Shown here one piece after another: positions 1-5,979 of a DNA stretch of 6,704 nt; position 1 is the stretch's first letter, and the number at the start of each line of letters is the position of its first letter. The notes below the pieces were generated by a model. That model worked only from the letters and a program-made list of their open reading frames with translations, ran no database searches and was not told the DNA's origin. A program made the position numbers and the translations under genes. The stretch lies in the NCBI GenBank assembly GCA_003228495.1, contig QIDY01000121.1, positions 1 to 6,704 on the forward strand, in the 5' to 3' direction. Origin of the DNA: Nitrospirota bacterium. Lineage in GTDB: Bacteria; Nitrospirota; Nitrospiria; Nitrospirales; UBA8639.

Positions 1-332
1 TTGGCGAGGGCTTCATCAAATCGTTTGTATTTGGTCCGATGTTTCACCATCTCGCTGAACGCATCGACTACCGTCTGAATGGTTTCATCAGTTTGCGTTT
101 CAGGCAGTACCTCACCTTCAACTAACCCTTGACTTTCCCCCCAATAGACTTGAAACGACGCTCCCGGAATGGCATGGCCAGTGGATTCGTCAATAACAAT
201 TACCTCAGAATGCCCATGCTCCTCCGAGCCTTGATGATTCGAGAAAGCCGGCGGATTTAACCACAGCAACCCACCTACTGTGCAGAGAAGGATTAACGCC
301 ATTTTGGCCGGATAATGCTGGATTAGTGACAT
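1..332 (-). CDS. Secreted or membrane-anchored protein of unknown function, C-terminus beyond the window
   Basis: An uninterrupted minus-strand frame of 110 codons runs from an ATG at 330-332 off the left edge, so the C-terminus is missing. Residues 10-25 (Lys, then a run rich in Leu, Val and Gly) look like a signal peptide or a single membrane anchor, with possible cleavage near Ala29-Ser31. A short His/Glu-rich stretch follows (His33, His39, His41). Residues 44-65 then read like the first strands of a carboxypeptidase-regulatory-like or other beta-sandwich domain (hydrophobic strand, Asp-Glu-x-Thr-Gly, Ile-Pro-Gly-Ala, hydrophobic strand). The visible C-terminal part (about 82-110) looks helical and charged. 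Upstream there is only a weak Shine-Dalgarno-like GAGAAG; a second ATG at codon 11 is possible but would cut into the signal sequence. The gene is divergent from the DUF2784 gene. I do not recognise the family, and the export prediction is inferred from hydropathy only. Confidence 0.72.
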   Translation of the reverse strand, partial: MSLIQHYPAKMALILLCTVGGLLWLNPPAFSNHQGSEEHGHSEVIVIDESTGHAIPGASFQVYWGESQGLVEGEVLPETQTDETIQTVVDAFSEMVKHRTKYKRFDEALA

Positions 333-379
333 TTCACTTCTCACCACGTTCACGTAATGTATTTCTGCCCTTTCATCCA

Positions 380-408
380 TCGTCACTTGCTATTGTACAT
401 CTTATACA
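380..408 (+). promoter_or_regulatory. Possible sigma70-type promoter of the DUF2784 gene
   Basis: TCGTCA (380-385) and TATACA (403-408) are separated by 17 bp, each matching the -35 and -10 consensus at four of six positions. Transcription would start near 415, about 30 nt before the ATG at 445. It lies in the 112-bp divergent gap. It is a match by eye only, and such matches occur by chance in AT-rich gaps. Confidence 0.3.
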
Positions 409-444
409 GCCTCAACCAAAATCACTCGAAAAGAAAACCTATCC

Positions 445-813
445 ATGATCTGGCGAACCCTCGCTGACCTCGTACTTCTTATTCACATTGCCTTTATTGT
501 CTTCGTGATAATGGGTGGCTTTTTCGCCAGCCGATGGCGCCGGCTTCCATGGGTACATCTTCCAGCGGCTGCATGGGCTGCGGCACTCGAATTAGGAAGC
601 TGGATCTGTCCCTTAACGCCTTTAGAAAATTGGCTTCGCCAGGCAAGCGGGGAAGCGGGATATGCTGGTGGTTTTATTGAGCACTATCTTGTGCGGGTCA
701 TATATCCGATAGGGCTCACCCCGGACATCCAAGTGTACATTGGTCTTGGCGTCCTTCTGATCAACGGTGTGGCCTATAGTATTGTGTGGCGAAGCCGGGT
801 CAAAAGCAAATAG
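445..813 (+). CDS. DUF2784 family integral membrane protein
   Basis: This 122-residue protein matches the DUF2784 family over its full length; the family's function is not established. Membrane segments are visible at about 7-27, 37-54 and 96-115. Family hallmarks are His14 in the first helix, a Trp/Arg-rich loop (30-36), His38, Glu49, the Cys-Pro-Leu-Thr-Pro-Leu-Glu-Asn block at 55-62, and the Gly-Glu-Ala-Gly-Tyr-Ala-Gly-Gly-Phe-Ile-Glu-His block at 69-80. The C-terminus is basic. The ATG at 445 gives the usual family N-terminus; only a weak purine-rich stretch (AAAAGAAAA) precedes it. The gene stands alone, divergent from the secreted protein on its left and convergent with the SemiSWEET gene, with 23 bp between their ends. 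The conserved His, Glu and Cys residues could bind a cofactor or metal, but this is speculation. Confidence 0.9.
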   Translation: MIWRTLADLVLLIHIAFIVFVIMGGFFASRWRRLPWVHLPAAAWAAALELGSWICPLTPLENWLRQASGEAGYAGGFIEHYLVRVIYPIGLTPDIQVYIGLGVLLINGVAYSIVWRSRVKSK

Positions 814-836
814 ACGCAGTTTAGATTCTTAAGAGG

Positions 837-1091
837 TTACCCGTAACGAATTTTGAGGAGGAGTATCCATCCGGCTAAAAACAAGGTCACAGCGTTCGCG
901 AGAGCCAAAGGCCAATCATGATTGATCCCCGCGTATACACACCACAGCAACACGCCTGTGGTCAAAACGGAATACATAATCAAGGAGATATCTTTAGTAT
1001 GCTTGGTTTTGACAATTTTTATTGCCTGTGGAAGAAACGCCGAGGTGGTACATGCCCCCGCCACATATCCCATAATCGTTACGAAATCCAT
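837..1091 (-). CDS. SemiSWEET family (PQ-loop/MtN3) small sugar transporter
   Basis: This 84-residue protein has three membrane helices (about 5-25, 36-55, 62-80), the size and topology of bacterial SemiSWEETs, which dimerise to form a sugar uniporter. The PQ motif sits in helix 1 (Phe19-Leu-Pro21-Gln22), followed by the family's Lys-Thr-Lys-x-Thr-x-Asp-Ile-Ser-Leu segment (28-37). Trp50 in helix 2 and Asn66 in helix 3 fall where the sugar-pocket Trp and Asn lie in characterised SemiSWEETs. The start chosen is the ATG at 1089-1091, directly behind a strong GGAGGAGG. The open frame continues upstream to 1142, but that adds 17 charged residues not typical of the family. The substrate cannot be read from the sequence. 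The gene is monocistronic and convergent with the DUF2784 gene. Confidence 0.88.
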   Translation of the reverse strand: MDFVTIMGYVAGACTTSAFLPQAIKIVKTKHTKDISLIMYSVLTTGVLLWCVYAGINHDWPLALANAVTLFLAGWILLLKIRYG

Positions 1092-1419
1092 TTCATCCTC
1101 CTCCAGTTCCTTAAGAGACCTTGATTCTGCTTGGAGGCGCAAGGTATCTATCCTGGTAAGACCTACCTCCTGTCTTCACCAAACCCACAGGTCCGAATAT
1201 TTGCTTCTTGCCTGCGAAGCCTGCCTCCCCTACTATCTCCTAAGGCCAGGAACGGCCCTTTGCATACCTACAAAGCATTAAGGCCAGAATTTGCCTTTCT
1301 CTCACCCCTAAAGGAACAAACAAGATTGACCGATAACTTTACTAAACGTCATGAAACATCCTCTATTCAAACAATATCCTAAATTTTCCCAAATTCCTTT
1401 GTTCGGGCTTAAAGAAGCA
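1092..1419. other. Non-coding gap with several short inverted repeats
   Basis: No convincing gene is seen here. Open frames on the plus strand that enter from 918 or 922 are antisense shadows of SemiSWEET with no family-like composition. The stretch must carry the promoters of SemiSWEET (minus) and the pseudopilin (plus), but no clear -35/-10 pair stands out. It contains several small stem-loops: GCTTC/GAAGC (1203-1220), CTTTG/CAAAG (1258-1275) and AAGGC/GCCTT (1280-1297), each with an 8-nt loop, plus CCTGT/ACAGG (1169-1191). The part from 1351 to 1419 is open in the pseudopilin frame and would be coding if the ATG at 1351 is used. Confidence 0.5.
1097..1104 (-). promoter_or_regulatory. Ribosome binding site of the SemiSWEET gene
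   Basis: The minus strand reads GGAGGAGG, then five bases, then ATG (1091). This is the strongest Shine-Dalgarno sequence in the window and fixes the start at 1091 rather than at the upstream in-frame ATG at 1142. Confidence 0.7.
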
Positions 1420-2184
1420 ATGCTTAAGAGGGGATTGAGGCATCGCACAAGAGGTTTCACTTTGGTTGAAATGATTGGTGTCCTGGCAATTATTGCCATT
1501 CTTATGGCCTTGTTATTTCCCAAAGCTTTCCAACTCGTTGCCTCCTCCAAGGTCCAATCTCTAGCAGCAGCAATCCGCACCTACGAAACCGCACTGACCA
1601 GATATTTTACCGATGTCGGCTCGTTGTACCCCCTGGATGTTACAGGGATCCCGACCACAGAAACCACCGGAAATAGCACGGTCTCCACTTCCCTCCCCGC
1701 CCGCTTAACCCTCAATGCTTCTGATCCTTTGAATACCGGAGCAAACCAATGGCGCCGATTTCGAGGGCCCTATCTGGAGCGATTTGATTCAGCCAATCCT
1801 CCTGGTATTGGCACTTCAATGTTTATGCCTGCCACCACTCCCGTTTCTTATGGTACAAGCGTGACGACCACCAATTTTGGCTGGGATCTGGATGCTAAGG
1901 ATGGCTTGAGTGATATTCCAACGGGCCACACAGTGATCTATTTACGTATTACGGGTATTCGACAGCGTGACTTCCTGCATTTGAATAATATTTTGGATGG
2001 TGGCTCCAGCCTGGCCAGATCTTATTCACCTCAGCTCGATACAGCTCAACCGCCGATTTTAGCTTCCCTGGTAGCTGGGGGTGGTGGAGGTCCGCCCCCT
2101 CCCGCCAACACATTGACTCGTGGTCGTCTCAAGTATAACGTCGCCACCCAAACCGCCCTAATCTATTTGGCCCATAGCCCCTAA
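1420..2184 (+). CDS. Type IV pilin-like / type II secretion pseudopilin (GspG-like)
   Basis: The N-terminus carries a class III prepilin signal: a basic leader (Lys3, Arg4, Arg7, Arg9, Arg11), Gly12 as the cleavage position, mature Phe13-Thr-Leu-Val-Glu17 with the +5 glutamate, and a hydrophobic helix to about residue 34 ending in Phe-Pro-Lys. The prepilin peptidase should cut after Gly12 and methylate Phe13. The next part (52-71) has the GspG-type pattern of Tyr-x-x-Ala-Leu, then Tyr, Asp, Gly and Tyr-Pro; Trp111 and Gly-Pro-Tyr-Leu (116-119) also recall major pseudopilins. At 254 residues it is longer than a typical GspG (about 140), with a Ser/Thr-rich middle and a five-Gly/four-Pro run (220-228). 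It has no cysteine. The ATG at 1420 gives a 12-residue leader of usual size. The in-frame ATG at 1351 would give 277 residues with a 35-residue leader, and neither start has a good ribosome site. No secretion or pilus genes are adjacent. Confidence 0.85.
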   Translation: MLKRGLRHRTRGFTLVEMIGVLAIIAILMALLFPKAFQLVASSKVQSLAAAIRTYETALTRYFTDVGSLYPLDVTGIPTTETTGNSTVSTSLPARLTLNASDPLNTGANQWRRFRGPYLERFDSANPPGIGTSMFMPATTPVSYGTSVTTTNFGWDLDAKDGLSDIPTGHTVIYLRITGIRQRDFLHLNNILDGGSSLARSYSPQLDTAQPPILASLVAGGGGGPPPPANTLTRGRLKYNVATQTALIYLAHSP

Positions 2185-2269
2185 TCTCTTTCAAAAAACC
2201 TCTCCACCCCAACCAGTAATGTCCGTCTCAACTCGACTGCACACTTTCGACCAGGATTTTCCCGATTTT

Positions 2270-3907
2270 CTAGAAGGTAGCATGGTCCGCCTTCGCCGCC
2301 TGTCGAAGAGCTTCTAGCCTGGTTTCATACCGATGGCCAGGGCGAATGTGAGAGAGAATTCCTAACCCCTCCAAGACCTTTTCGACTTTCGGTTGCATGC
2401 CGACAAAAAATAAATGCTGCTTATGGGCCCGAATGATACGCAGCATATCTTCGATGGCTAACGCCGCAGTTCCATCAATGATCGGAACATCCGATAAATC
2501 CAACACACAACTGGTGAATGCTTGTAGGCCCGGTGCGGTTTCTAAACGACGCACCATATTTTTGGCTGAGCCAAAACTCATGGGACCATCCACATGAATA
2601 AGCACAATCTTCCCGGAGTTGCGCTCCATCACTGCCGCTTCATCCGATGTCAGCGGCGATTCTTCATGAACCTCCGTAATGACTTTCATATTCGCCAACT
2701 GTAAATCGGCCATCTCCTTGACAAAGAATAAACTAGCTAGTACCACGCCTGCCGCAACGGCTGTGATTAAATCCACCGCCACGGTAATGACAAAAACCAC
2801 AGCCATGATTCCCACATCAGCACGTGGGGCTTCCCAGATATGTCGCAAGAACCGCCAATCGATGATATCCACACCCACCTTCAGCAAGATACCGGCGAGG
2901 ACCGCAAGCGGAATTTTTTCAGCCATTGGTCCCAACCAGAGCAATGTGCCTAAGAGCACCAGGCCCATCAAGGCTCCGGAAATCGGGGTACGTCCACCGG
3001 AACGAATATTTGCCACCGACCGCATCGTCGCCCCGGCGCCCGGCAACCCACCGAACACGCCCGCGACCATGTTCCCGATTCCCTGGCCAACGAGTTCCCG
3101 ATTGGAATCGTGCTGCGTACGTGTCATGTTGTCGCACACCAAGGACGTGAGCAAGCTGTCGATTGCCCCGAGTAACGCGAGCACACAAGCCCCCTTGAGT
3201 ATGAGCGGCAAGAATTCGAGTTCTACGGTTGGAAGATGAAATGCGGGAAAGCCGGAGGGGACCGATCCGATTACCGATGCTTCAGGAAAGAACCAAATAG
3301 CTACCGGGGTACCCACCAGTAAGGCCAACAACGGTGGCGGAACGATTCTTCCAACGGATTTAGGTGTGAGATACGTGATGAGTAGGGCCATCCCCGCAAG
3401 GATAACCGCATCCAACACCGGTTGAGTGACAAAGTCTGTTATGCCCATCACATTGGGAATGACTCCCCCTGGTATGGCGGCATGCCCCAACAGGGGACCG
3501 ATTTGCAAAATAATAATGATGGCGCCAATCCCACTCATGAACCCCGAGATAACCGGATAAGGCATGAGACTGATATAGCGCCCGATTCCTAAGACGCCCA
3601 ACAGGATTAAACCCACGCCACCCAAGACCACGGTCGCAAACACCAACTGCGGATTGTGAGCCATCTCAACCATGAGACCAGCAAAGACCACCGTCATGGG
3701 GCCCGTAGGGCCCGAAGCTTGCGCAGGCGTACCTCCAAAAATCGCCGCAAAGAATCCCACTAAGATCGCACCATACAGGCCCGCTTCGGCCCCCGCACCC
3801 GAAGCCACACCAAATGCCAGTGCCAAAGGCACAGCAATAACGGCAGCGACTATGCCACCAAAAATGTCTCCTTTTATATTTTTAAAATGAAGCCCGTGGA
3901 TGAACAT
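2270..3907 (-). CDS. SulP family anion transporter with STAS domain, BicA-like (probable bicarbonate transporter)
   Basis: This 545-residue inner-membrane protein has a SulP transport domain (about 10-400) and a cytoplasmic STAS domain (about 432-540) containing Asp-Leu-Ser-Asp-Val-Pro-x-Ile-Asp (470-478). From the start (Phe8-Lys-Asn-Ile-Lys-Gly-Asp) through Gly-Pro-Thr-Gly-Pro-Met-Thr (66-72) it reads much like cyanobacterial BicA, a Na+-dependent HCO3- importer. Positions matching BicA's reported Na+ and bicarbonate site are all kept: Thr68, Asp250, Thr254 and Gly292-Ala293-Thr294. The block Gly-Gly-Arg-Thr (304-307) and the helix Lys-Val-Gly-Val-Asp-Ile-Ile-Asp-Trp (343-351) are also conserved. 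Sulfate or other anions remain possible because SulP substrates are hard to predict. The ATG at 3907 follows AAAGG at a 6-nt spacing. The gene is divergent from the cupin operon (223-bp gap) and ends 85 bp from the pseudopilin end. No terminator is obvious. Confidence 0.92.
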   Translation of the reverse strand: MFIHGLHFKNIKGDIFGGIVAAVIAVPLALAFGVASGAGAEAGLYGAILVGFFAAIFGGTPAQASGPTGPMTVVFAGLMVEMAHNPQLVFATVVLGGVGLILLGVLGIGRYISLMPYPVISGFMSGIGAIIIILQIGPLLGHAAIPGGVIPNVMGITDFVTQPVLDAVILAGMALLITYLTPKSVGRIVPPPLLALLVGTPVAIWFFPEASVIGSVPSGFPAFHLPTVELEFLPLILKGACVLALLGAIDSLLTSLVCDNMTRTQHDSNRELVGQGIGNMVAGVFGGLPGAGATMRSVANIRSGGRTPISGALMGLVLLGTLLWLGPMAEKIPLAVLAGILLKVGVDIIDWRFLRHIWEAPRADVGIMAVVFVITVAVDLITAVAAGVVLASLFFVKEMADLQLANMKVITEVHEESPLTSDEAAVMERNSGKIVLIHVDGPMSFGSAKNMVRRLETAPGLQAFTSCVLDLSDVPIIDGTAALAIEDMLRIIRAHKQHLFFVGMQPKVEKVLEGLGILSHIRPGHRYETRLEALRQAAKADHATF

Positions 3908-4009
3908 GTTTGGCCTTTCTACGATAATCTTCCCAGAGATACATCTGAGATCACCTGCCGAACAGAGACGGAATGGGATAAAAATTCAGGCAAGGATTGT
4001 ACAGAAAGA

Positions 4010-4038
4010 TTGACAACGCCGCTTGTAGGATTTAAGGA
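4010..4038 (+). promoter_or_regulatory. Possible promoter of the cupin operon
   Basis: A perfect TTGACA (4010-4015) is followed after 17 bp by TAAGGA (4033-4038), a poor -10 match. Transcription would start near 4045 and leave a leader of about 85 nt before the ATG at 4131. The exact -35 in the divergent gap is the main support; the weak -10 could mean an activator is needed or that the match is chance. Confidence 0.3.
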
Positions 4039-4115
4039 TTCCACACATCAGAATTAGTTAGGGGATCAGGGAAACCATGAAAGTCTTCAAATGATAACAC
4101 TCCACTGGCTACGTG

Positions 4116-4121
4116 AAAGGA
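4116..4121 (+). promoter_or_regulatory. Ribosome binding site of the cupin gene
   Basis: AAAGGA lies nine bases before the ATG at 4131. It sits inside the longer frame that would begin with the GTG at 4113, so it favours the ATG at 4131 as the true start. Confidence 0.6.
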
Positions 4122-4130
4122 AATTCTACG

Positions 4131-4505
4131 ATGCCTACTCTTACCGCGCAACCAAGCATTGTTCCTCCGGTTGGAACTAAACCCAAATTGATTGAGGAAT
4201 ATGCCGGGCGAGTCGCCACGGCAAATGAAAACGTGAGTATTGCACGAATCGTCTGTCCTCCCGGATGGGCAGAAAACGGGCAACAACCCGAGTTTGCCGA
4301 AACCAAAGTCGTGCTGAAGGGAATGATTCAAGTTGAGCACAAACATGGTGTCCTAGAAGTTCGTACGGGTCAAGCCGTGACAAGTCATCCCGGAGAATGG
4401 GTACGATACAGCACGCCCGAAGCGGAAGGGGCAGAATACATTGCCGTCTGCGTACCTGCGTTTTCCCCGGCAACCGTCCATCGAGATTCGGATGACGTGC
4501 TCTAG
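4131..4505 (+). CDS. Small single-domain cupin protein lacking the usual metal-binding histidines
   Basis: This 124-residue soluble protein has one cupin beta-barrel. Strands run from about Val35; the first cupin motif begins at Pro43-Pro-Gly-Trp46 and ends at Leu62-Lys-Gly64; then come Ile66-Glu69, Gly73-Arg78, Gly80, and the second motif at His86-Pro-Gly-Glu-Trp-Val-Arg (86-92). The C-terminal segment Cys-Val-Pro-Ala-Phe-Ser-Pro...His-Arg-Asp (107-119) is typical of a group of small cupins. In motif 1 the two metal His are replaced by polar or acidic residues (Glu48, Gln51, Gln52, Glu54, Glu57), so a classical mononuclear metal site is doubtful; His86 and His117 remain. The role could be sensing, ligand binding or isomerase-like; none can be chosen. 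The start at 4131 has a ribosome site, whereas the GTG at 4113 would add six residues. A 104-residue orphan follows 44 bp downstream on the same strand, probably in one transcript. Confidence 0.85.
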   Translation: MPTLTAQPSIVPPVGTKPKLIEEYAGRVATANENVSIARIVCPPGWAENGQQPEFAETKVVLKGMIQVEHKHGVLEVRTGQAVTSHPGEWVRYSTPEAEGAEYIAVCVPAFSPATVHRDSDDVL

Positions 4506-4549
4506 AAATTGCGGCTTATGACACAACATTAAACAAGGAACGGTCACCT

Positions 4550-4864
4550 ATGGACTTGCGAGCCCATGCCAAAGCTTTATACGAAGGAATTCGCCCTCTG
4601 TTAGGAGAACATAGTCCTGGCCACCTGCAAGCACGATTGGAACAAGAATTGCGCCATGTGAGCCCACAATGGAGTGAATGCCTACCGGATTGTCCGGGCT
4701 GGTATTGGTTCAAGCCTCCAGGGATCAGCGAACCGCAATTGTTATTAGTGAGTCATGGCCGTATTGATACGAAACTCATGGCCGATCTCGGGCCCCCCAA
4801 TAATTTAGTAGACGTCCAGCGAATCAAAGGGCAATGGGCCGGGCCGTTGCTCCCGCCCAGTTGA
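4550..4864 (+). CDS. Conserved-looking hypothetical protein, 104 residues
   Basis: I do not recognise this protein. The N-terminal part (1-36) is a predicted amphipathic helical segment rich in Leu, Ala, His and Glu. The middle has a Cys-Leu-Pro-Asp-Cys-Pro-Gly-Trp-Tyr-Trp-Phe block (44-54): two Cys three residues apart followed by an aromatic cluster, then a hydrophobic strand (63-67). The end is Gly/Pro-rich (Gly81-Pro-Pro, Gly94-Gln-Trp, Pro99-Leu-Leu-Pro-Pro). No signal peptide or membrane helix is seen, so it is probably cytoplasmic. AAGGAA at 4535-4540, nine bases before the ATG, supports the start. It lies 44 bp behind the cupin gene, which suggests co-expression and perhaps a shared task. 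It converges on the alcohol dehydrogenase gene with 28 bp between the ends. The CxxxC pair is too little to claim metal binding. Confidence 0.7.
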   Translation: MDLRAHAKALYEGIRPLLGEHSPGHLQARLEQELRHVSPQWSECLPDCPGWYWFKPPGISEPQLLLVSHGRIDTKLMADLGPPNNLVDVQRIKGQWAGPLLPPS

Positions 4865-4892
4865 GGGCTCTACAAAAATATTCTTGCCTCAC

Positions 4893-5945
4893 CTAGAGCG
4901 TATTTTCCAATGAGGCCATGTCGATCACGAACCGAAATCTTACATCTCCTTGAAGCACCCGTTCATAGGCATCGTTGATCTGTGAGATGGGAATCACTTC
5001 AACGTCTGAGGGCAAACTATGCTCACCACAGAAATCCAGCATCTCTTGGGTTTCTCTTATGCCACCAATCAACGACCCCACCAAGCGCCGCCGCCGTAGA
5101 ATCAGCGAAAAGGCATTCACAGGAATAGACTCGGGCGGCACCCCTACTAAGATATAGGTCCCATCGGTTTTCAACAGATCCAGATGCGCATTTAAATCAT
5201 GAGGAGCGGAAACCGTATCAATAACGAAATCAAATGTTCGGGCTAATCGAGTAAAAGTCCCAGCCTGGGAAGTTGAGGCAAAGTCACTGGCCCCCAGCCG
5301 CTCAGCATCTTGTCGTTTACGATCAGAACGACTCAAGACGGTGACTTCCGCTCCTAAAGCTCGTCCAATTTTCACAGCCATATGACCCAATCCCCCAAGG
5401 CCCACCACAACCAGCTTATGGCCCTTGCCTACGCCCCATTGTCGTAGAGGCGAATAGGTGGTAATTCCCGCACAGAGCAGCGGAGCCACACCCTCAAGCG
5501 ATAGCCCATCCGGAATGTTCAGGACATAATTCTCATCCACAACAATGTGATTCGAATACCCACCATAGGTCGGCTCCCCGTCTTTATCCATCCCGTTGTA
5601 GGTAAAAATCATCCCTGTGTCACAATATTGTTCAAGCCCTTTCGTGCAAGACACACAGGTTCTGCATGAGTCCACAAAACATCCTACCCCGACTCGATCT
5701 CCTTCTCGAAATTTCTTGACCTCCATACCCACTTGCGCGACCGTGCCAACAATTTCATGGCCTGGTACCATGGGAAAGATTGATCCGCCCCATTCATCCC
5801 GAGCCTGATGAATATCCGAATGGCAAACCCCGCAATAATGAATTTGAACAAGAATATCTTTTGGCCCCACCCCTCGCCGGTCAAAGGTAAAAGGTTCAAG
5901 CGCAGCTCCAGCTTGTTGAGCGGCATAGCCTTTGGTTTGCAACAT
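4893..5945 (-). CDS. Zinc-dependent NADP-type alcohol dehydrogenase / aldehyde reductase (YahK-like, CAD family)
   Basis: This 350-residue cytoplasmic medium-chain dehydrogenase interconverts aldehydes and alcohols. The catalytic zinc ligands are Cys41 (in Cys-Gly-Val-Cys-His-Ser-Asp, 38-44), His63 (Gly-His-Glu, 62-64) and Cys158 (Leu-Leu-Cys-Ala-Gly-Ile-Thr-Thr-Tyr). The structural zinc ligands are Cys94, Cys97, Cys100 and Cys108. The nucleotide fold has Gly182-Leu-Gly-Gly-Leu-Gly187, and the following Ser-Arg-Ser-Asp-Arg-Lys loop favours NADPH over NADH. Gly-Ser-Leu-Ile-Gly-Gly-Ile near the C-terminus and the Asn-Asp-Ala-Tyr-Glu-Arg-Val-x-x-Gly-Asp-Val-Arg-Phe-Arg-Phe-Val-Ile end are typical of the E. 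coli YahK/Ahr group of broad aldehyde reductases. Length is normal. The ATG at 5945 is preceded by AAGAGGAG; a TTG at 5963 would extend the frame by six residues but overlaps that site. It is divergent from the aldo/keto reductase, with a palindrome in the shared upstream region. Exact substrate unknown. Confidence 0.93.
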   Translation of the reverse strand: MLQTKGYAAQQAGAALEPFTFDRRGVGPKDILVQIHYCGVCHSDIHQARDEWGGSIFPMVPGHEIVGTVAQVGMEVKKFREGDRVGVGCFVDSCRTCVSCTKGLEQYCDTGMIFTYNGMDKDGEPTYGGYSNHIVVDENYVLNIPDGLSLEGVAPLLCAGITTYSPLRQWGVGKGHKLVVVGLGGLGHMAVKIGRALGAEVTVLSRSDRKRQDAERLGASDFASTSQAGTFTRLARTFDFVIDTVSAPHDLNAHLDLLKTDGTYILVGVPPESIPVNAFSLILRRRRLVGSLIGGIRETQEMLDFCGEHSLPSDVEVIPISQINDAYERVLQGDVRFRFVIDMASLENTL

Positions 5946-5952
5946 TCTGGTT

Positions 5953-5960
5953 CTCCTCTT
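5953..5960 (-). promoter_or_regulatory. Ribosome binding site of the alcohol dehydrogenase gene
   Basis: The minus strand reads AAGAGGAG, seven bases before the ATG at 5945. It overlaps the codons that would follow the alternative TTG start at 5963 and so rules in the ATG. Confidence 0.65.
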
Positions 5961-5979
5961 CAAATAATTTCCAATGTCT

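Noticed and set aside
836..847. GTTAC-CC-GTAAC inverted repeat at the convergent ends of DUF2784 and SemiSWEET genes
   Set aside because: A 5-bp stem with a 2-nt loop and no T-run is not a credible terminator, and it overlaps the SemiSWEET stop codon.
922..1281. A 119-codon plus-strand open frame over the SemiSWEET gene and the following gap
   Set aside because: Its first half is the antisense of SemiSWEET, and the second half shows no domain, no hydrophobic pattern and no supporting ribosome site.
1351..1419. N-terminal extension of the pseudopilin from the ATG at 1351
   Set aside because: It would make a 35-residue leader with a poor fit to prepilin signals and has no ribosome site; the ATG at 1420 gives a typical 12-residue leader. 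The choice is not certain.
2185..2269. Search for a terminator between the convergent pseudopilin and SulP genes
   Set aside because: Only a short T-tract on the minus strand (2189-2194 region) and a TTCTAGAA palindrome at 2268-2275 are present, with no GC-rich stem before them.
2679..3239. A 186-codon open frame on the plus strand opposite the SulP gene
   Set aside because: It is antisense to a clearly conserved transporter, has low-complexity Thr/Ser/Pro/Lys-rich composition typical of a shadow frame, and no ribosome site.
4867..4899. Inverted repeat GCTCTA/TAGAGC between the convergent 104-residue gene and the dehydrogenase gene, considered as a bidirectional terminator
   Set aside because: The stem is only six base pairs with a 21-nt loop and no T-tract follows the second arm on either strand.
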